A stretch of 64,000 bases of DNA from contig JAIRUI010000117.1 of NCBI GenBank assembly GCA_031254455.1, positions 1 to 64,000 on the forward strand, read 5' to 3'. The position numbers and the translations under genes were made by a program. A model generated the notes under the pieces. The model saw only the letters and a program-made list of their open reading frames with translations. It did not search any database and was not told the origin of the DNA. Within the stretch, counting starts at the first letter, position 1, and every line of letters starts with the position of its first letter. Origin of the DNA: Chitinispirillales bacterium. GTDB lineage: Bacteria; Fibrobacterota; Chitinivibrionia; Chitinivibrionales; Chitinivibrionaceae. Below are positions 8,593-17,068 of this stretch, in pieces.

Positions 8593-9768
8593 ATGAATTA
8601 CGAAGATTTTTACGTGCCGACTTACGCACGAACCGGTGCGCCTGTTGATTACGGTAAAGACGTTTATTTGTTTGATATCAATGGGAAAAAATACATAGAC
8701 TGTGCGGCGGGAATCGCCGTCAATGCGCTCGGTTACGGAAATAAAGCGCTTGAAGAAACGATTGAGAAACAGGCTAAGAAAATCATTCATTCGTCGAATT
8801 TGTATTTTAGCCAACCCAACATAGATCTTGCAAAAACGCTTATTGAAAACAGTTTTGCGGACAAAGTGTTTTTTTGCAACAGCGGAACGGAGGCAAACGA
8901 AGCGGCGATTAAATTTTCACGTAAATACGCTTCGGCGAAAAAAGCGTCAAAAACGGCGATTTTGTCTTTTTACGGTAGTTTCCACGGAAGAACGTACGCT
9001 TCAATGACGGCTACCGGACAGAAATGTTTTCATGAAGGATATCATCCGCTTCCACAGGGTTTTTTTTACGCACCGTTTAACAATATTGAAGCGACAAAAA
9101 ATGTTTTGGAAAATGCGGAATTTGCGGCTATAATCGTTGAGCCGATTCAGGCTGAAGGCGGAGTCTGCGAAGCGGCGAAAGAATTTTTGCAGTTTTTGCG
9201 CGAAGTTTGCGATAAAAACGACATAGCGCTTATATTTGACGAAATTCAGTGCGGAATAGGACGCAGCGGAAAACTTTGGGCTTATCAAAATTACGATATA
9301 ATTCCCGATATGCTTACCGCCGCAAAACCGCTTGGAGGAGGCATTCCTTTAGGCGCGGTTCTTGCTAATGAAAAGTTTGTTTCGACTATAAAAGCGGGCG
9401 ACCACGGTACGACTTTCGGAGGAAATTGTGTGGCGTGCGCCCTGGGAAACACCGTTTTTTCAATTATCGACAACAGGGAATTTTTGGACGGCGTCGTACA
9501 AAAAGGTGAATATCTAAAACAAAAACTTTCCGAAATTCAAAAAACACACGATGAAATAACAGGAATTTTCGGGCGTGGACTTTTGGTTGGAGTTCAACTT
9601 AATTTTGAATCGAAAAAAGCCGTGACAAAAGCGAAAGAAAAAGGATTGTTGCTTGCGAAATCCGAAAGAAATATGATTCGTTTTATCCCGCCGCTCATTA
9701 TTTCAAAAGACGAATTAGACGAGGCGTTAAAAATTTTTGTTTCGGTTTTAGACGAGGTAAAAAACTGA
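8593..9768 (+). CDS. argD: Acetylornithine aminotransferase (class III)
   Basis: 391 residues, PLP-dependent class III aminotransferase. Motifs include NSGTEANEAAIKF, FHGRTYASMTATG, LIFDEIQCGIGRSG and AAKPLGGGIPLGAVL, whose Lys forms the Schiff base with PLP. The N-terminal RTGAPVDYGKDVYLFD and overall length fit ArgD, which transaminates N-acetylglutamate semialdehyde in arginine synthesis. Ornithine aminotransferase and the DapC activity are close relatives and cannot be excluded from sequence alone. It is tightly placed between topA and cmoA; the neighbours share no pathway. Confidence 0.88.
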   Translation: MNYEDFYVPTYARTGAPVDYGKDVYLFDINGKKYIDCAAGIAVNALGYGNKALEETIEKQAKKIIHSSNLYFSQPNIDLAKTLIENSFADKVFFCNSGTEANEAAIKFSRKYASAKKASKTAILSFYGSFHGRTYASMTATGQKCFHEGYHPLPQGFFYAPFNNIEATKNVLENAEFAAIIVEPIQAEGGVCEAAKEFLQFLREVCDKNDIALIFDEIQCGIGRSGKLWAYQNYDIIPDMLTAAKPLGGGIPLGAVLANEKFVSTIKAGDHGTTFGGNCVACALGNTVFSIIDNREFLDGVVQKGEYLKQKLSEIQKTHDEITGIFGRGLLVGVQLNFESKKAVTKAKEKGLLLAKSERNMIRFIPPLIISKDELDEALKIFVSVLDEVKN

Positions 9769-9772
9769 GTTT

Positions 9773-10477
9773 ATGCGCGACATCGTTTTTAGAGAAGAGC
9801 ATCCGGAAATCGCCGAATTTGCGTTTGACGAAAAAGTCGCCGCCGTTTTTGCCGATATGTTGAAACGTAGCGTCCCCGGTTATGGCACGATAATTTCACT
9901 AATTGCCGTTTTAGCCAAAAAATACGCCCAGCCGAATACCGCGATTTACGATTTGGGCTGTTCTTTGGGCGCGGTTTCTTTAACGATTGCCCAAAATGTC
10001 AAAAATTGTAGAATCTTTGGTTTCGATATCAGTAGTCCGATGATTGAAAAGGCAAAAGTTTTGGTTTTGGAAAGTAAAAAAGAACGGCAAGTCTCGCTTT
10101 TTTGCGAGGATATTACGGAAATAAATTTTGAAAAATCGTCTTTTGTCGTTTTAAATTTGACTTTGCAATTCATAAATCCCGACGAAAGGGCCTCGCTTTT
10201 GAAAAAAATTTACAATTCCTTGGTTGAAAACGGCGTTTTGATTTTGACCGAAAAAATAAACAACGAAGACGATTTTTTTACCGATGTTTATTATGACTTT
10301 AAGCGGGCGAACGGCTATAACGAAACGGAAATTTCCCAAAAACGAGCCGCTTTGGAAAACGTTTTGATCGCCGATTCCGAAAAAATTCATATTAAGCGGC
10401 TTAGTGATGTAGGATTCAAAAAAACACAACGATGGTTTCAGGCAATAAATTTTTGTTCGTATATCGCTTGGAAGTAA
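9773..10477 (+). CDS. cmoA: Carboxy-S-adenosyl-L-methionine synthase
   Basis: 234 residues. It matches CmoA along its whole length: FDEKVAAVFADMLKRSVPGY, then YDLGCSLGAVSLTIA (SAM-binding motif I), VVLNLTLQFI, DFKRANGYNETEISQKR and LENV. CmoA converts SAM and prephenate to carboxy-SAM, which CmoB uses to make 5-oxyacetyluridine at tRNA position 34. No cmoB is visible in this window. It begins 4 bases after argD ends and is probably co-transcribed. There are no anomalies. Confidence 0.93.
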   Translation: MRDIVFREEHPEIAEFAFDEKVAAVFADMLKRSVPGYGTIISLIAVLAKKYAQPNTAIYDLGCSLGAVSLTIAQNVKNCRIFGFDISSPMIEKAKVLVLESKKERQVSLFCEDITEINFEKSSFVVLNLTLQFINPDERASLLKKIYNSLVENGVLILTEKINNEDDFFTDVYYDFKRANGYNETEISQKRAALENVLIADSEKIHIKRLSDVGFKKTQRWFQAINFCSYIAWK

Positions 10478-10478
10478 T

Positions 10479-10498
10479 TTTTAATTTTATAATTAAAA
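10479..10498 (+). terminator. Weak AT-only hairpin after cmoA
   Basis: TTTTAATT pairs with AATTAAAA around TTAT directly after the cmoA stop. It has no GC pairs, so termination would be weak; it is listed because it lies where the operon should end. Confidence 0.25.
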
Positions 10499-10531
10499 TC
10501 ATGTGTTTTATTATAAACGTTTAACGGCATA

Positions 10532-10541
10532 TAGTATTTTA
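10532..10541 (+). promoter_or_regulatory. Putative -10-like promoter element of the cheX pair
   Basis: TAGTATTTTA ends 43 bases before the GTG start at 10585 and is identical to the glgP element. Confidence 0.4.
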
Positions 10542-10584
10542 TGTGTATTGTAGTAAACATTTGACTTGATAAAAAGAAGGTAAT

Positions 10585-11049
10585 GTGGACGTTAAATTTG
10601 TCAATCCGTTTTTAAAAGCGACTAACGAGACTTTTAATACGATGATTGGTATAGAACCTACAATGGAAAAACCTATTATTAAGGGACCGGGCGCCGAGCA
10701 TCATTTTGATGTATCGGGCGTTATCGGACTTTCTGGCGAAGCGCAAGGTTCAATTGCGATAAGTTTTTCAAAAATTACGGCGTTGCGTACCGTTTCCAAA
10801 ATGCTTGGGACGGAAATTAAAATAGTTAATTCCGACCTTACCGACGGAATAGGCGAAATTGCAAATATTATAGCCGGATATGCAAAACAGTACCTTATAG
10901 ATTATAAAGTCTCGGTGAGTTTGCCTAATGTCGTCGTAGGCAGCGGGCATAAAATTACTACTTCCACAAGCATAAGCGTAAATACGATCGTCATACCTTA
11001 CAAATGCGACCTCGGTGAGTTTGCGCTGGAAGTGGCGTTGAAAACATAA
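10585..11049 (+). CDS. cheX: CheX-type chemotaxis phosphatase, copy 1
   Basis: 154 residues. The CheC/CheX/FliY fold is recognised by the repeated S-G-E-A-Q-G-S-I-A-I-S strand, and by D-G-I-G-E-I-A-N-I-I-A-G, which holds the E-x-x-N residues that dephosphorylate CheY-P. The start is GTG at 10585, by homology with the ATG of copy 2. An ATG at 10583 is out of frame, and AGAAGG lies 4 bases upstream of the GTG. The next gene is a close paralogue. There is no cheY, cheA or flagellar gene in the window. It may act on a CheY-like receiver elsewhere, or on non-motility receivers. Confidence 0.85.
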   Translation: MDVKFVNPFLKATNETFNTMIGIEPTMEKPIIKGPGAEHHFDVSGVIGLSGEAQGSIAISFSKITALRTVSKMLGTEIKIVNSDLTDGIGEIANIIAGYAKQYLIDYKVSVSLPNVVVGSGHKITTSTSISVNTIVIPYKCDLGEFALEVALKT

Positions 11050-11097
11050 ACGATAAAAATTTTGCAATAAAAATTATTTTTAAAATAAGAGGTGAAT

Positions 11098-11556
11098 ATG
11101 GATGTTAAATTTATCAATCCGTTTTTGAAAGCGACCAATGAAACGTTTAAGACAATGATAGGCATAGAGCCTACGATGGAGAAACCCATTGTCAAGAGCA
11201 ATGCCGAGCATTCTCACGACGTATCGGGCGTTATCGGACTTTCTGGCGAAGCGCAAGGTTCAATTGCGATAAGCTTTTCAAAAATTACGGCGCTGCGCGT
11301 AGTCTCCAAAATGCTCGGTTCAGAACTTACCGCCGTCAATTCCGACCTTACCGACGGAATAGGTGAAATCGCTAATATTATAGCCGGATATTCAAAGCAA
11401 TATCTTACAGACTATAAAGTTTCGGTGAGTTTACCTAATGTCGTTGTAGGCAGCGGGCATGAACTTGTCGCTCCTTCAGGCGTAAGTACAATTGTAGTTC
11501 CGTACAAATGCGAATTCGGCGAATTTGCGGTTGAAATAGCGTTAAAAACGAGTTAA
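11098..11556 (+). CDS. cheX: CheX-type chemotaxis phosphatase, copy 2
   Basis: 152 residues, starting at the ATG at 11098 with AAGAGG upstream; a GTG two codons earlier is in frame but badly spaced. The same E-x-x-N catalytic motif is intact (IGEIANIIAGY). It is a tandem duplicate of the gene at 10585. A 53-base block is identical in the two copies (10711-10763 and 11221-11273), and further long identical blocks flank the active-site codons. The N-terminal and C-terminal thirds diverge, mainly before the DVSG strand and in the loop after GSGH. CheX proteins dimerise, so a heterodimer is possible. Confidence 0.85.
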   Translation: MDVKFINPFLKATNETFKTMIGIEPTMEKPIVKSNAEHSHDVSGVIGLSGEAQGSIAISFSKITALRVVSKMLGSELTAVNSDLTDGIGEIANIIAGYSKQYLTDYKVSVSLPNVVVGSGHELVAPSGVSTIVVPYKCEFGEFAVEIALKTS

Positions 11557-11621
11557 AACATAACAAAAACAATAGCGAGAAGTGACGGAAAATGTTTTTT
11601 GAATAGAAACAGGAAATCCAA

Positions 11622-12824
11622 ATGCAAAAAACACCAAAATCACTTCGTTTGACAATCGGATTGTTTGGAAAGACAAATGTCGGGAAGTCCTCATTTTTGA
11701 ACATGATAACGGGGCAAGACGTTTCGATTGTAAGTGAAATTCACGGAACGACTACCGATATCGTTGAAAAACCGATGGAACTTTTGCCGATAGGTCCTGT
11801 TTTATTTTTGGATACCGCGGGGCTTGACGATAATTCGGAATTGGGAGAAAAACGCGTTATTCGCACTAAGAACGCTATAAAACGAGCCGATATTGTCGTA
11901 ATAATAACTACCGCACAGGCAAACGATACAGACTTGGAAATCGCCCGCAGATGTGCAAACGAAAATATTCCGCTAATAATTATTTTTAATAAATCCGACA
12001 TAGAAAAACCGGAAGAAAAAACAATTAAAAAATTTGTAAATTTAGGTGAAATTTTAATTTTGTCGTCCGCAAACGCGGTTGAAAGAGAACAAAATATTGT
12101 CGCTTTCAAAGAAAAAATAATAAAAATCGTTCCGGAAGAATTCATTACTCCTCCCCCGCTTTTAGGCGATATCGTACTACCGGGCAAACATACAATTTTT
12201 GTCGTTCCTATTGATATAGCTGCGCCTAAAGGGCGTTTGATTCTTCCGCAGGCGCAAGCGATCCGCGACGTTTTGGACGCGAACGCGGTCGTTTCAATTA
12301 CGCAGCAAAACACGTATAAACAAATGTTTGATAGTCTAAAAAGTAAGCCTGATTTGGTTGTTTGCGATTCGCAGGTTGTCGATTTTGTCGCAAAAAATAC
12401 GCCTGAAGACGTGAAATTAACGACATTTTCTATAGTTTTTGCAAGAAATAAAGGCGATTTGGAAGTGTTTGTCGAAGGCGGCGGGAAAATAGAGAAATTA
12501 ACTTCCGACGACAAAATTTTAATTGCAGAATCCTGTACACACCACCCGCTTGAACAGGACATCGGCAGAGTGAAAATTCCAAAATTATTGGAACGAAATT
12601 TAGGTTTTGCACCACAAATCGACTTCTGCTCCGGAAAGGATTTCCCGCAAGGTTTACAAAAGTATTCACTAGTAATTCATTGCGGCGGATGTATGCTCAC
12701 GCGGCGGGAAATGCTTATGCGAATGGAAACTTGCAGGCAAAAGAATGTAGCAATCACAAATTACGGCGTGGCGATTTCTTTTTTGCAGGGCATCGCTATG
12801 AGAACTATAGCGCCGTTTATGTAA
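11622..12824 (+). CDS. hydF: [FeFe]-hydrogenase H-cluster maturation GTPase HydF
   Basis: 400 residues. The N-terminal Era-like GTPase has GKTNVGKSS (P-loop), TTTD (switch I), DTAGLDD (G3) and NKSD (G4). The C-terminal cluster-binding domain has C-T-H-H followed about 50 residues later by H-C-G-G-C, the C-x-H...C-x-x-C set that binds the [4Fe-4S] cluster. HydF is the scaffold on which HydE and HydG build the 2Fe subcluster before delivery to the hydrogenase, so the organism should make an [FeFe]-hydrogenase and be an anaerobe. HydE, HydG and the hydrogenase are not in the window. An AGGAAA ribosome-binding site precedes the ATG. Confidence 0.95.
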   Translation: MQKTPKSLRLTIGLFGKTNVGKSSFLNMITGQDVSIVSEIHGTTTDIVEKPMELLPIGPVLFLDTAGLDDNSELGEKRVIRTKNAIKRADIVVIITTAQANDTDLEIARRCANENIPLIIIFNKSDIEKPEEKTIKKFVNLGEILILSSANAVEREQNIVAFKEKIIKIVPEEFITPPPLLGDIVLPGKHTIFVVPIDIAAPKGRLILPQAQAIRDVLDANAVVSITQQNTYKQMFDSLKSKPDLVVCDSQVVDFVAKNTPEDVKLTTFSIVFARNKGDLEVFVEGGGKIEKLTSDDKILIAESCTHHPLEQDIGRVKIPKLLERNLGFAPQIDFCSGKDFPQGLQKYSLVIHCGGCMLTRREMLMRMETCRQKNVAITNYGVAISFLQGIAMRTIAPFM

Positions 12825-12924
12825 TCGTTCGACTTCGTAATCTTCCTCTTGTTGTTTTGGCAGATATTATTTTCTTTAAACGATTCCGCTCTTATTTTTA
12901 AATAGATTTTGTAAAGGAATTTCA

Positions 12925-13935
12925 GTGAAAAAAGTTATAGTAATTATAATTTTTGCTGTTTTAATAGCTTGCGCCGAAAGGTCCGTGTACGGAAACGAAA
13001 ACCGTTTTCTTTTCATGTCGCCTGAATTTGCGGCGACCGGTGAGGCAAAAAACGCACTTTGCTCCGATCCGATTCCCGTAAACAATCCCGTCAGCATAAT
13101 TTTATCCGAAAAAACAAACTTTTTTGCCGGTTATACGGGATTTTACGAAAATTCGTTTTGGGCGGCGACTACACACGCAACAGTGAAAGTTGACTCGCAA
13201 AACGTTGTTTCGGCGTTTATAGGATACCTCAATATTCCCGGCATAGATTCGGTCGAACAGATAATTCCGTTTGAAAACGCCGAGCCGACTTATAAAATTT
13301 CGCAAGTTTCAAGCAGCGAACTTTCCATAAATATAAATTATGCGAGAAAATTATTTAATTTTGAACGCTGGAATTTGAGCGTCGGCGGTTCGATTAACGT
13401 TATGCGCCGGCGGCTCGTGGAATGGACAGGGTATGGAATCGGCGCGGATTTGGGCGTTTTATTTTCTACAAATCGCGGGAATTTCATTTCGTTTCAAATC
13501 GACAACATAACGACGCAATATACGCATTGGAGCAAAAATTACCACGAAAACGTTCTTCCGCAGGCTTTTTTGGCGTATGGGCTTTCAAAAAAAGTAAAAG
13601 AAAATTTGAAAATCGAATTACTTTACCGTTCACCCGATTTGTTTGGAAATTCCGGCGTAGTTTCAAATACGCTGGGTAAAGAGAGTGTTTTTGAAGACGA
13701 AATTAAGAGCGGCTCAATTCGTCAAAATCCGCAAAATTTATTTGTTGCGGCTGGTTACGGTATGGATTTAACGATTAAAAAAATAGTTTCTCTTCGATTG
13801 GGTCTAACGGATTCGCATAAACTTACGTTTGGCGGAGGAATATATCTTTTTAATCGAACAAACATTGATTTCGCCTATATTTATTCGTCCGCTCTTGACG
13901 GAACTTACGGCGTTTCACTGAAATTTGGATTGTAA
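12925..13935 (+). CDS. PorV/PorQ-like outer-membrane beta-barrel protein
   Basis: 336 residues with a GTG start preceded by AAAGGAA. Residues 1-23 form a signal peptide ending at A-E-R-S-V-Y-G. The N-terminal FLFMSPEFAATGEAKNAL resembles the start of PorV/PorQ/UPF0164 barrels of the FCB group (hydrophobic, then a Gly-Ala-rich strand that plugs the barrel). The rest shows alternating strands with Tyr/Phe girdles, and the chain ends in ...SLKFGL, a typical outer-membrane terminal strand. In type IX systems PorV shuttles cargo; here only the fold-level similarity is supported. It stands alone, and a 600-base gap follows. Confidence 0.6.
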   Translation: MKKVIVIIIFAVLIACAERSVYGNENRFLFMSPEFAATGEAKNALCSDPIPVNNPVSIILSEKTNFFAGYTGFYENSFWAATTHATVKVDSQNVVSAFIGYLNIPGIDSVEQIIPFENAEPTYKISQVSSSELSININYARKLFNFERWNLSVGGSINVMRRRLVEWTGYGIGADLGVLFSTNRGNFISFQIDNITTQYTHWSKNYHENVLPQAFLAYGLSKKVKENLKIELLYRSPDLFGNSGVVSNTLGKESVFEDEIKSGSIRQNPQNLFVAAGYGMDLTIKKIVSLRLGLTDSHKLTFGGGIYLFNRTNIDFAYIYSSALDGTYGVSLKFGL

Positions 13936-14542
13936 TTTTCGTAATTTACATTCCTTTCTTAATTTCACACTATTTTTCACAAAGAAAATACTATTTACCA
14001 AATGAAATTTGTTCAATTCCCAAAAAAAATATTTATTCCGCAGTCGATGCCTTCGTTGGATAGCCGAAAACTAAAAAACCAATAAAAAAGTTTAAAAAAT
14101 AAAAAAAATTCGGCGAAACATTATAAAAAATATTATATTTATATAAATAAATGAATGTTGACTAAACCAAAATTAGAAACGCGGCGACAATGAGTAAGAC
14201 GGCGATAATAAATATAATTTCTTCTTTGCTTTTCAAAACGAGGCGGACGGTTTACGCCAATATAGCGGTGAAATTAAATTATGTATTTGACACTGTCAAT
14301 CCCTCGTTAAGATTTACCCCCCCCCCCCCCATCAAATTCCGTGCCAATCCTCTCGCAGAGCGGGTTTCAGGACATAAATCGGTATTAATTTCTGACTTTC
14401 TTGATATAATAAATCAATTTTTCATCACCTTTTCTCGTAAAATTTTCTTTACGATTATCTGTTTCGTTTATATCTTCGCAAAACAAAATTGTATCATACT
14501 TTTCCCGAAAGTTGAAGGCTTACAAAAGAAAGAGAGAAGTAG
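13936..14542. other. Long intergenic region with no convincing gene
   Basis: About 600 bases of very AT-rich sequence, followed by a stretch of mixed composition with a C14 tract. An open frame at 14190-14546 (118 codons) crosses the tract and overlaps the next start by ATGA. It has no ribosome-binding site and no recognisable protein character, so I do not call it as a gene. It could be the remnant of a gene or a long 5' leader for the surface gene at 14543. Confidence 0.5.
14317..14330. repeat. Homopolymeric C14 tract
   Basis: Fourteen consecutive C in a low-GC region, about 215 bases upstream of the start of an outer-membrane protein gene. Tracts like this slip during replication and are a classic substrate for phase variation. 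If the frame at 14190-14546 is translated, length changes would also shift it. Confidence 0.85.
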
Positions 14543-15247
14543 ATGAAACATTTTAATAACTTATTAGCAATTGCAGCGATTGTTTTGTTTTGCTCGACAC
14601 AAAATGTATCTGCACAATCTTTTGTTTTTTCTGCTCGTCCTGAATTTGTGGCAATTACTCCTCCGGTAATTCAAGGTCAACCGGATTCTACAGCAGATTC
14701 TTCGACTCGTGCGAATATTTATTCTTTGAGTACTAAAAACCTTAAAGGAACACCGGCAAGAACTGGTTTATTAGGTGTAGGCGTAGCCGTTGAATTAGGT
14801 GGAATTTTCATAAATAATTTTTTTCTTACCGGTACCGCACATGGCGGAACAGATTATTTAGGTGGCTTCTTAAATCTAGGTGGCTTCTTAAATCTTGGAG
14901 GTTATTTTGATAAAGGCGCAGTCGGTGTTAGTTTAGGGCTTTCTAGAACGAACTACCATATCAATGTTAAAGAAAGTGGCATTATTATTGACACCTACAC
15001 CGATAAAAACTTTAATATTGCCGGCTTTTTCCTCAAATTATTGGCGGGTAATACGCATAATTTTGATTTTACCACTAAAATTTTGTTTGGATTCAGAAGA
15101 GTTAATTTTGTTGAATCTTACCGTGCTAATGGTGGTCAAGTGTTCAGTTATTTTTACGATGATGCGGTTGCACACAAGGTTAATAAATTTTCAGCAACTA
15201 TATCTTTAAGTGCTGGCTACACTTTAACTACAGGAAGGAGAAGGTAA
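14543..15247 (+). CDS. Hypothetical outer-membrane protein
   Basis: 234 residues, with a signal peptide at 1-25 (cleavage near V-S-A-Q-S). The mature part is Gly-, Phe- and Asn-rich with alternating strands typical of a small beta-barrel. Near residues 107-118 the hexapeptide G-G-F-L-N-L occurs twice, encoded by an 18-base tandem repeat. The stop codon overlaps the start of the next gene (TAATG), so the two are translationally coupled, and GGAAGGAGAAGG at the 3' end serves as ribosome-binding site for the lipoprotein. The start has AAGAGAGAAG upstream. Its function is unknown. It is the first gene of a run of envelope proteins extending to about 22.2 kb. Confidence 0.65.
   Translation: MKHFNNLLAIAAIVLFCSTQNVSAQSFVFSARPEFVAITPPVIQGQPDSTADSSTRANIYSLSTKNLKGTPARTGLLGVGVAVELGGIFINNFFLTGTAHGGTDYLGGFLNLGGFLNLGGYFDKGAVGVSLGLSRTNYHINVKESGIIIDTYTDKNFNIAGFFLKLLAGNTHNFDFTTKILFGFRRVNFVESYRANGGQVFSYFYDDAVAHKVNKFSATISLSAGYTLTTGRRR
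14861..14896 (+). repeat. 18-base tandem repeat (two units) inside a coding region
   Basis: GGTGGCTTCTTAAATCT plus one variable base occurs at 14861-14878 and 14879-14896. The units are in frame (6 codons), so slippage would change barrel strand or loop length without breaking the gene. Confidence 0.85.
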
Positions 15248-16368
15248 TGAAAAACATTAAAATATTTTTGAGTATATTTGCTTATTTGTTCTTATTTACT
15301 GGCTGTAATTTAGGAACATTAGAACTTGACGACACAACTAGTAGACCTCGTCCGGGCACTGTTCCAAATACCGTTGATGGTTTAACCTTACCGGAAAAAT
15401 TGCAGTGGCTTAATGAAAATGCGGTAAATGGCGGAGAATACACTATTGAACTATCCAGTCACGGAAATATGGAGCCTCAAACTCTCTCTTTCTCTGATAA
15501 GAATATAAAAATACGACTTAAAAGTAATAATAGGGAAAGAATTATACAATTGACGGATAACGGCTCACTTTTCAGTATAGGCGCCGGCGTTACATTAATA
15601 TTAGACAGTAATATTACCATTCGAGGACACAGTAAAAACAACGTTCCGTTGATTATCATAAACAGCAGAGGGTCTCTTACAATGAAAAACGGAGCAAAGA
15701 TTTCCGGCAATACAGATACTCGTTATAACGGCGGAATAGGAGGGGTATATGTCGGGGTGGACGGAAGTTTCTTTATGGAAGGCGGTGAAATCTTCGCCAA
15801 TTCCGCCAGTTCAGTCGGCGGGGTGTATGTAGCCGACGGCGGATACTTTGAGATGAAAAGCGGAAAAATCTTTGGTAATACCGCAAATTCCGAAGGCGGC
15901 GGAGTAGGAATTAACGGACGCTTTCTAATGACCGATGGAGAAATTTCGGGAAATACAGCTCGTTCAGGCGGTGGAATAAACATGTGGAATGGAATGTTTG
16001 AAATGGAAGGCGGTAAAATTTTAGGTAACATCGCTAACGGGACTTCCACCGCTTCCGGAGGTGGAGGAATATATGTGCAAAACGGCAAATTTGCTATGAC
16101 CGGCGGAGAAATTTCGGGAAATACAGCTCGTTCAGGCGGTGGAGTGTTTGTAAGCGACAAAGCGAACTTTACCAAAATCGGCGGTGTTGTTTACGGTTAT
16201 GATATAACAAACGGCAATGGTAATAAGGCGACAGAAGGTATAAATAGTAATAACAAAGGACATGCCGTTTTTATAAATACAAGCCCCAACAGACGTAGAG
16301 AGACAACAGCAGGAGCGGGGATATTTCTGAACTCAAGCATAGCCGGTGCAGCCGGCGGCTGGGAATAA
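15247..16368 (+). CDS. Right-handed beta-helix surface lipoprotein with Pmp-like repeats
   Basis: 373 residues with a lipoprotein signal peptide (LFTGC lipobox, lipidated Cys20). From about residue 130 the protein is built of imperfect repeats of about 20-25 residues: G-G-(V/I)-(Y/F)-V..., then (F/L)-x-M-x-x-G-x-I-x-G-N-T-A. These are the rungs of a parallel beta-helix, similar to Chlamydia Pmp and pectate-lyase-like adhesins. The C-terminus G-H-A-V-F...R-R-E-T-T-A-G...G-A-A-G-G-W-E is shared with the lipoprotein at 18298 and with the decayed copy near 22.3 kb. Binding to a surface or polysaccharide is the likely role, by inference. No catalytic residues are evident. Confidence 0.75.
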   Translation: MKNIKIFLSIFAYLFLFTGCNLGTLELDDTTSRPRPGTVPNTVDGLTLPEKLQWLNENAVNGGEYTIELSSHGNMEPQTLSFSDKNIKIRLKSNNRERIIQLTDNGSLFSIGAGVTLILDSNITIRGHSKNNVPLIIINSRGSLTMKNGAKISGNTDTRYNGGIGGVYVGVDGSFFMEGGEIFANSASSVGGVYVADGGYFEMKSGKIFGNTANSEGGGVGINGRFLMTDGEISGNTARSGGGINMWNGMFEMEGGKILGNIANGTSTASGGGGIYVQNGKFAMTGGEISGNTARSGGGVFVSDKANFTKIGGVVYGYDITNGNGNKATEGINSNNKGHAVFINTSPNRRRETTAGAGIFLNSSIAGAAGGWE

Positions 16369-16421
16369 TTTTTGAATTTTTTAGATTTAACAAATAAACA
16401 ATCCTAACGGAGGGAGTTTTT

Positions 16422-17036
16422 ATGAGCATCAAAAAAGAGTTATTAATCAAACTTGCGGTATCGGTTGTCGCTATTAGTCTTATCTCGTGCGGCGGCGGAA
16501 AAAACGAGCGGGAAACCGCACCGACAACAGCAAGAGGAGGATTCCAAGGACATGCGGAAGATATATGCCAAGTGCGCGACGACGTTAACTTTTTCAGAGC
16601 CGCGGCTTCCGCAAACGGTCCTTACACTCGCAGAGACTTTATAAAACGAACCGCTATCAGTAACGCACAAAGTGAAATTCGTCAAAGAATTTCGCATCTT
16701 TACGAGGGAGTTATCATGGATTACGGCTCTTCTATCGGTATTAATGCGGGAACGGATATCGACGAACGCGTCAGAGCCGGCGGAAATCAGATAATATTAC
16801 GGATGATAAACGACGCGTCTATAATTTGCGGTCCCAAATTTTCCGATGTCGATGAAAAAGGGCATCTTGAAGTGGTTCTCGCGATTGAAATAAGTAGAAA
16901 AAACATCTCCGACGAACTTTTAAAACACGTAGAGTCGGTAGTTTCGCAAGATGAGAGAAAGCGCGTAATGCTTGAAGAGAGTAATTTCCGCGAACAAATG
17001 GGTGCGGTATTTCAAAGATTCACAAGAGAACGTTAA
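16422..17036 (+). CDS. Hypothetical lipoprotein (LPP20-like layout)
   Basis: 204 residues. The signal peptide ends in S-L-I-S-C-G-G-G, a good lipobox with Cys23. Residues about 60-155 form an alpha/beta domain in which R-T-A-I-S-N-A-Q-S-E-I is followed by strands and L-E-V-V-L-A-I-E-I. This layout is seen in LPP20/LpoB-type lipoproteins, but I cannot confirm homology. It is followed by a charged helix (residues 160-204). A strong GGAGGGAG site lies upstream. It is co-directional with, and 32 bases from, the next exported protein, which probably works with it. Confidence 0.55.
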   Translation: MSIKKELLIKLAVSVVAISLISCGGGKNERETAPTTARGGFQGHAEDICQVRDDVNFFRAAASANGPYTRRDFIKRTAISNAQSEIRQRISHLYEGVIMDYGSSIGINAGTDIDERVRAGGNQIILRMINDASIICGPKFSDVDEKGHLEVVLAIEISRKNISDELLKHVESVVSQDERKRVMLEESNFREQMGAVFQRFTRER

Positions 17037-17068
17037 ACTACCTTGAATTGAGAAAAAAGGAACTGAGT

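Noticed and set aside
14190..14546. 118-codon open frame before the outer-membrane gene
   Set aside because: No ribosome-binding site, runs through the C14 tract, no protein-like composition or homology pattern; ATGA overlap with the next gene may be chance.
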